From Patescibacteria group bacterium (GTDB lineage: Bacteria > Patescibacteriota > Minisyncoccia > Phycocordibacterales > XYD1-FULL-46-19), in assembly GCA_030916795.1 (NCBI GenBank), contig JAUPVZ010000003.1:1-8147 (forward strand): 8,147 bases of DNA. The letters run 5' to 3'. The number at the start of each line of letters is the position of its first letter. The first letter of the stretch is position 1. Of the stretch, positions 6,865 through 8,147 are shown one piece after another. Under the pieces are notes generated by a model. It was not told the DNA's origin. It ran no database searches and saw only the letters and a program-made list of their open reading frames with translations. The position numbers were made by a program, and so were the translations under genes.

Positions 6865-7620
6865 CTAGTCGAACAGACTAGCGTGGGGGTAAAAATCAAA
6901 AAAGACAGGGGTATCGGCAAAAGGGGTAGGCCAAGTAAAATAAACGTCGGTGGCCGATTGGGCCCCCAGACTGTCAACAAAAGTGGCACTAGCCGAAATA
7001 GCGTTGCCGTTTTTGTCTGACAAAACCACGTAAACCGGAAAACGATTTATTGTCTTTATTTCCTCACTTAATACTTCGGCGCTCAGGTTGGGGCTTGGTT
7101 CCAGCGAAAAATTCTTTCTTTTCATTTGTATTTTCAGGGGATCTTTGTCTAGTCTCTGCCAAACAAAATTGTCGGGAAACCCTAGGAAAGATCGGTTGGC
7201 TGTGCCGGCAGGCGCCATAATGTTCGAAGAAAAAACAATGAATCGTTCTTTGGGATTGGCAAATGACTCGCCACTTGCCCTAGCTATTTCTGTGCCCTTA
7301 AAATCAGTCAACACAAACTCATAATTAAAAGTCGGCAACCCAAGCAGACGATTGGGATTTTCGACATAAGCCACCGCTGTATAATTACCAGGGGTTATCT
7401 CAAACACTCTGGTCCAGAGGGTCACTAAGGGCTGGGTTTCCGACCGACAAACCCTAGCACAAGGTCCGCCACAATCGACTCCCCATTCACCCTGATTTTG
7501 TTTACCATCCAAGCAGCTAGGGAGTGGCTTGGTAAAATAAAAATAAAAGCCAGCTACCACAGCAAAGACTAGTAAAACGGTTAGGACTATAGCCACCCTT
7601 CGTCTGTTGCGCCAAGACAT
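6865..7620 (-). CDS. Membrane-anchored protein with CxDGxxNxGExGVDCGGPC motif, function unknown
   Basis: No function can be assigned. The 251 residues start with a positive stretch (RNRRR, 4-8) and one membrane helix (about 9-29), so the rest should lie outside the membrane. A compact cysteine motif follows: C36, C50, C54 and C58 in the pattern CxDGxxNxGExGVDCGGPCxxxC. This motif recurs in surface proteins of several bacterial lineages and in many CPR hypothetical proteins; its spacing suggests a disulfide knot or Ca/metal-binding loop (inference). Residues about 70-160 look like a beta-sandwich (AYVENPNRLLGLPTFNYEF, then a Gly-Thr-Glu turn), similar in style to FxLYD domains; the rest is also beta-rich. 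The ATG at 7620 is chosen because the hydrophobic helix begins soon after, and because an upstream in-frame extension to 7689 would run through the rRNA terminator. It is followed closely by rodA. Confidence 0.85.
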   Translation of the reverse strand: MSWRNRRRVAIVLTVLLVFAVVAGFYFYFTKPLPSCLDGKQNQGEWGVDCGGPCARVCRSETQPLVTLWTRVFEITPGNYTAVAYVENPNRLLGLPTFNYEFVLTDFKGTEIARASGESFANPKERFIVFSSNIMAPAGTANRSFLGFPDNFVWQRLDKDPLKIQMKRKNFSLEPSPNLSAEVLSEEIKTINRFPVYVVLSDKNGNAISASATFVDSLGAQSATDVYFTWPTPFADTPVFFDFYPHASLFD

Positions 7621-7629
7621 ATTAGTGAC

Positions 7630-7656
7630 AGTATAACAAAAACTACCCGCCCTCAA
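7630..7656 (-). promoter_or_regulatory. Promoter of the cysteine-motif protein-rodA unit, predicted leaderless
   Basis: On the minus strand TATACT (7630-7635) ends 9 bases before the ATG at 7620, predicting a leader of 0-4 bases. Candidate -35 boxes are TTGAGG (7651-7656, 15-base spacer) or TTTTGA (7653-7658, 17-base spacer). Both lie in the loop and 3' arm of the terminator hairpin that ends the rRNA transcript, so the terminator and this promoter share DNA. Confidence 0.65.
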
Positions 7657-7669
7657 AAGGAGGGCGGGT
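7638..7669 (-). terminator. Intrinsic terminator 2 of the rRNA operon
   Basis: The minus strand forms a 10-pair, very GC-rich perfect stem (arms 7660-7669 and 7645-7654, ACCCGCCCTC paired with GAGGGCGGGT) around a 5-base loop, followed by AG and five T. It stands apart from the AT-rich surroundings and lies about 45 bases after the first terminator. The other strand has no T-run, so it acts in the rRNA direction only. Confidence 0.88.
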
Positions 7670-7700
7670 GTAGCCCTTATACCGACCAAATTGGAGGGTT

Positions 7701-7739
7701 AAAATCTAAAACAAAAAGCCCATCAGGCGATGGACTTTT
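7701..7739 (-). terminator. Intrinsic terminator 1 directly after 5S rRNA
   Basis: On the minus strand an A-rich stem (arms 7729-7739 and 7714-7724, with one C/A mismatch) and loop GCCT is followed by a T-rich tail (TTTTTGTTTT). It lies about 25 bases after the 3' end of the 5S gene, the usual place for the end of an rRNA transcript. Confidence 0.85.
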
Positions 7740-7752
7740 GTTAAAAATTTGA

Positions 7753-7878
7753 GATTCTCTGTTCTGGCGGCTAGCTACTCTCCCCACAAGGAGTACCATC
7801 GCCACTAGCAGGCTTAACTTCTCTGTTCGGAATGGTAAGAGGTGTGACCCTACCGTCAAACCGCCAAAACACAGAATC
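7753..7878 (-). other. 5S rRNA processing stem
   Basis: The 18 bases at 7861-7878 and the 18 at 7753-7770 are complementary except for one mismatch and one G-U pair. The terminal 5S helix is thus extended by about 9 pairs into the flanks. Such a stem is a typical site for precursor cleavage of 5S rRNA; which RNase acts is not known from the window. Confidence 0.75.
7762..7869 (-). rRNA. rrf: 5S ribosomal RNA, compact form
   Basis: The minus strand carries the conserved 5S core: ACCATTCCGAACAGAGAAGT and then GCGATGGTACTCC and GGGGAGAGTAG, with ends closed by the terminal helix TTTTGGCGG with CCGCCAGAA (9 pairs, one G-U). Its length of about 108 nt is less than the usual 116-120. The missing bases fall in helix IV, which is cut to CUCC-UUGU-GGGG; loop E sequence on both sides is kept. 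Outside the mature ends the pairing continues to 7753 and 7878, forming a processing stem. Exact ends are estimates. Confidence 0.96.
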
Positions 7879-7971
7879 CCAAATTCAATTTTAAAAACAA
7901 CATTGTATTTTCGGAACAATCAAAACTTTTCCCGTTGAAAGTTTTACCTTCCAACGGATTGATTTCCAAAT
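7870..7971 (-). other. 23S-5S internal spacer, no tRNA
   Basis: About 100 bases, AT-rich, with no tRNA or open frame. On the minus strand it can form a hairpin from CCGTTGGAAG (7948-7957) and CTTTCAACGG (7932-7941), 10 pairs with one G-U. It can also form an alternative perfect 8-pair hairpin, AAAACTTT with AAAGTTTT (7938-7945 and 7922-7929). The two share bases and exclude each other. Confidence 0.7.

Positions 7972-8147
<176 letters not shown>

Noticed and set aside
7621..7689. Upstream extension of the 251-aa protein to an ATG at 7689
   Set aside because: The extra 23 codons would be made from the rRNA terminator hairpin and promoter, and they precede a normal membrane-anchor start.
7671..7700. 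TATAAG -10-like box between the two terminators (minus strand)
   Set aside because: A transcript from it would meet the second terminator at once, and its -35 match (TTTTAA) is weak.

Overview
The window looks like a chromosomal segment of a Candidate Phyla Radiation (Patescibacteria) bacterium, most likely Parcubacteria-like. This is inferred from gene content and style, not from a phylogeny. The clues are a membrane-anchored protein with a prepilin-like start, a PsbP-like middle and a pilin-like cysteine-rich tail; a short membrane protein with the CxDGxxNxGExGVDCGGPC signature; a short, motif-poor FolD; a compact 5S rRNA; tight gene packing; almost no Shine-Dalgarno sequences; and several promoters whose -10 box lies only 7-9 bases before the ATG, implying leaderless mRNAs. 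All stop codons seen are TAA or TAG. No in-frame TGA was seen, so reassignment of TGA cannot be judged.

Right end (about 7620-8147, minus strand): the 3' end of a 23S rRNA gene, a short spacer without tRNA, a 5S rRNA of about 108 nt inside a longer processing stem, and two tandem intrinsic terminators. The next gene's promoter is partly built into the second terminator hairpin.

Middle right (4658-7620, minus strand): a 251-aa membrane-anchored cysteine-motif protein of unknown function, then rodA (SEDS peptidoglycan glycosyltransferase) 9 bases later, then a separately promoted 333-aa chimeric pilin/PsbP-like surface protein. These are all cell-envelope genes.

Middle left (2111-4630): a divergent pair. 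A GT4 glycosyltransferase is on the plus strand and a polyprenyl-phosphate sugar-1-phosphate transferase on the minus strand, with back-to-back overlapping promoters. Together they suggest initiation and extension of a lipid-linked cell-surface glycan.

Left end (1-2107, minus strand): folD follows the sugar transferase by 3 bases, as an operon. Then comes secD with its own strong leaderless promoter; its 3' end runs off the window, where secF would be expected.

I see no CRISPR, transposon, phage or defence genes. The window is mostly housekeeping and envelope genes. The points worth a second look are the leaderless promoter pattern, the rRNA processing and termination architecture, the compact 5S, the chimeric pilin-like protein, the unusual FolD, and two possible slippage sites in the glycan genes.
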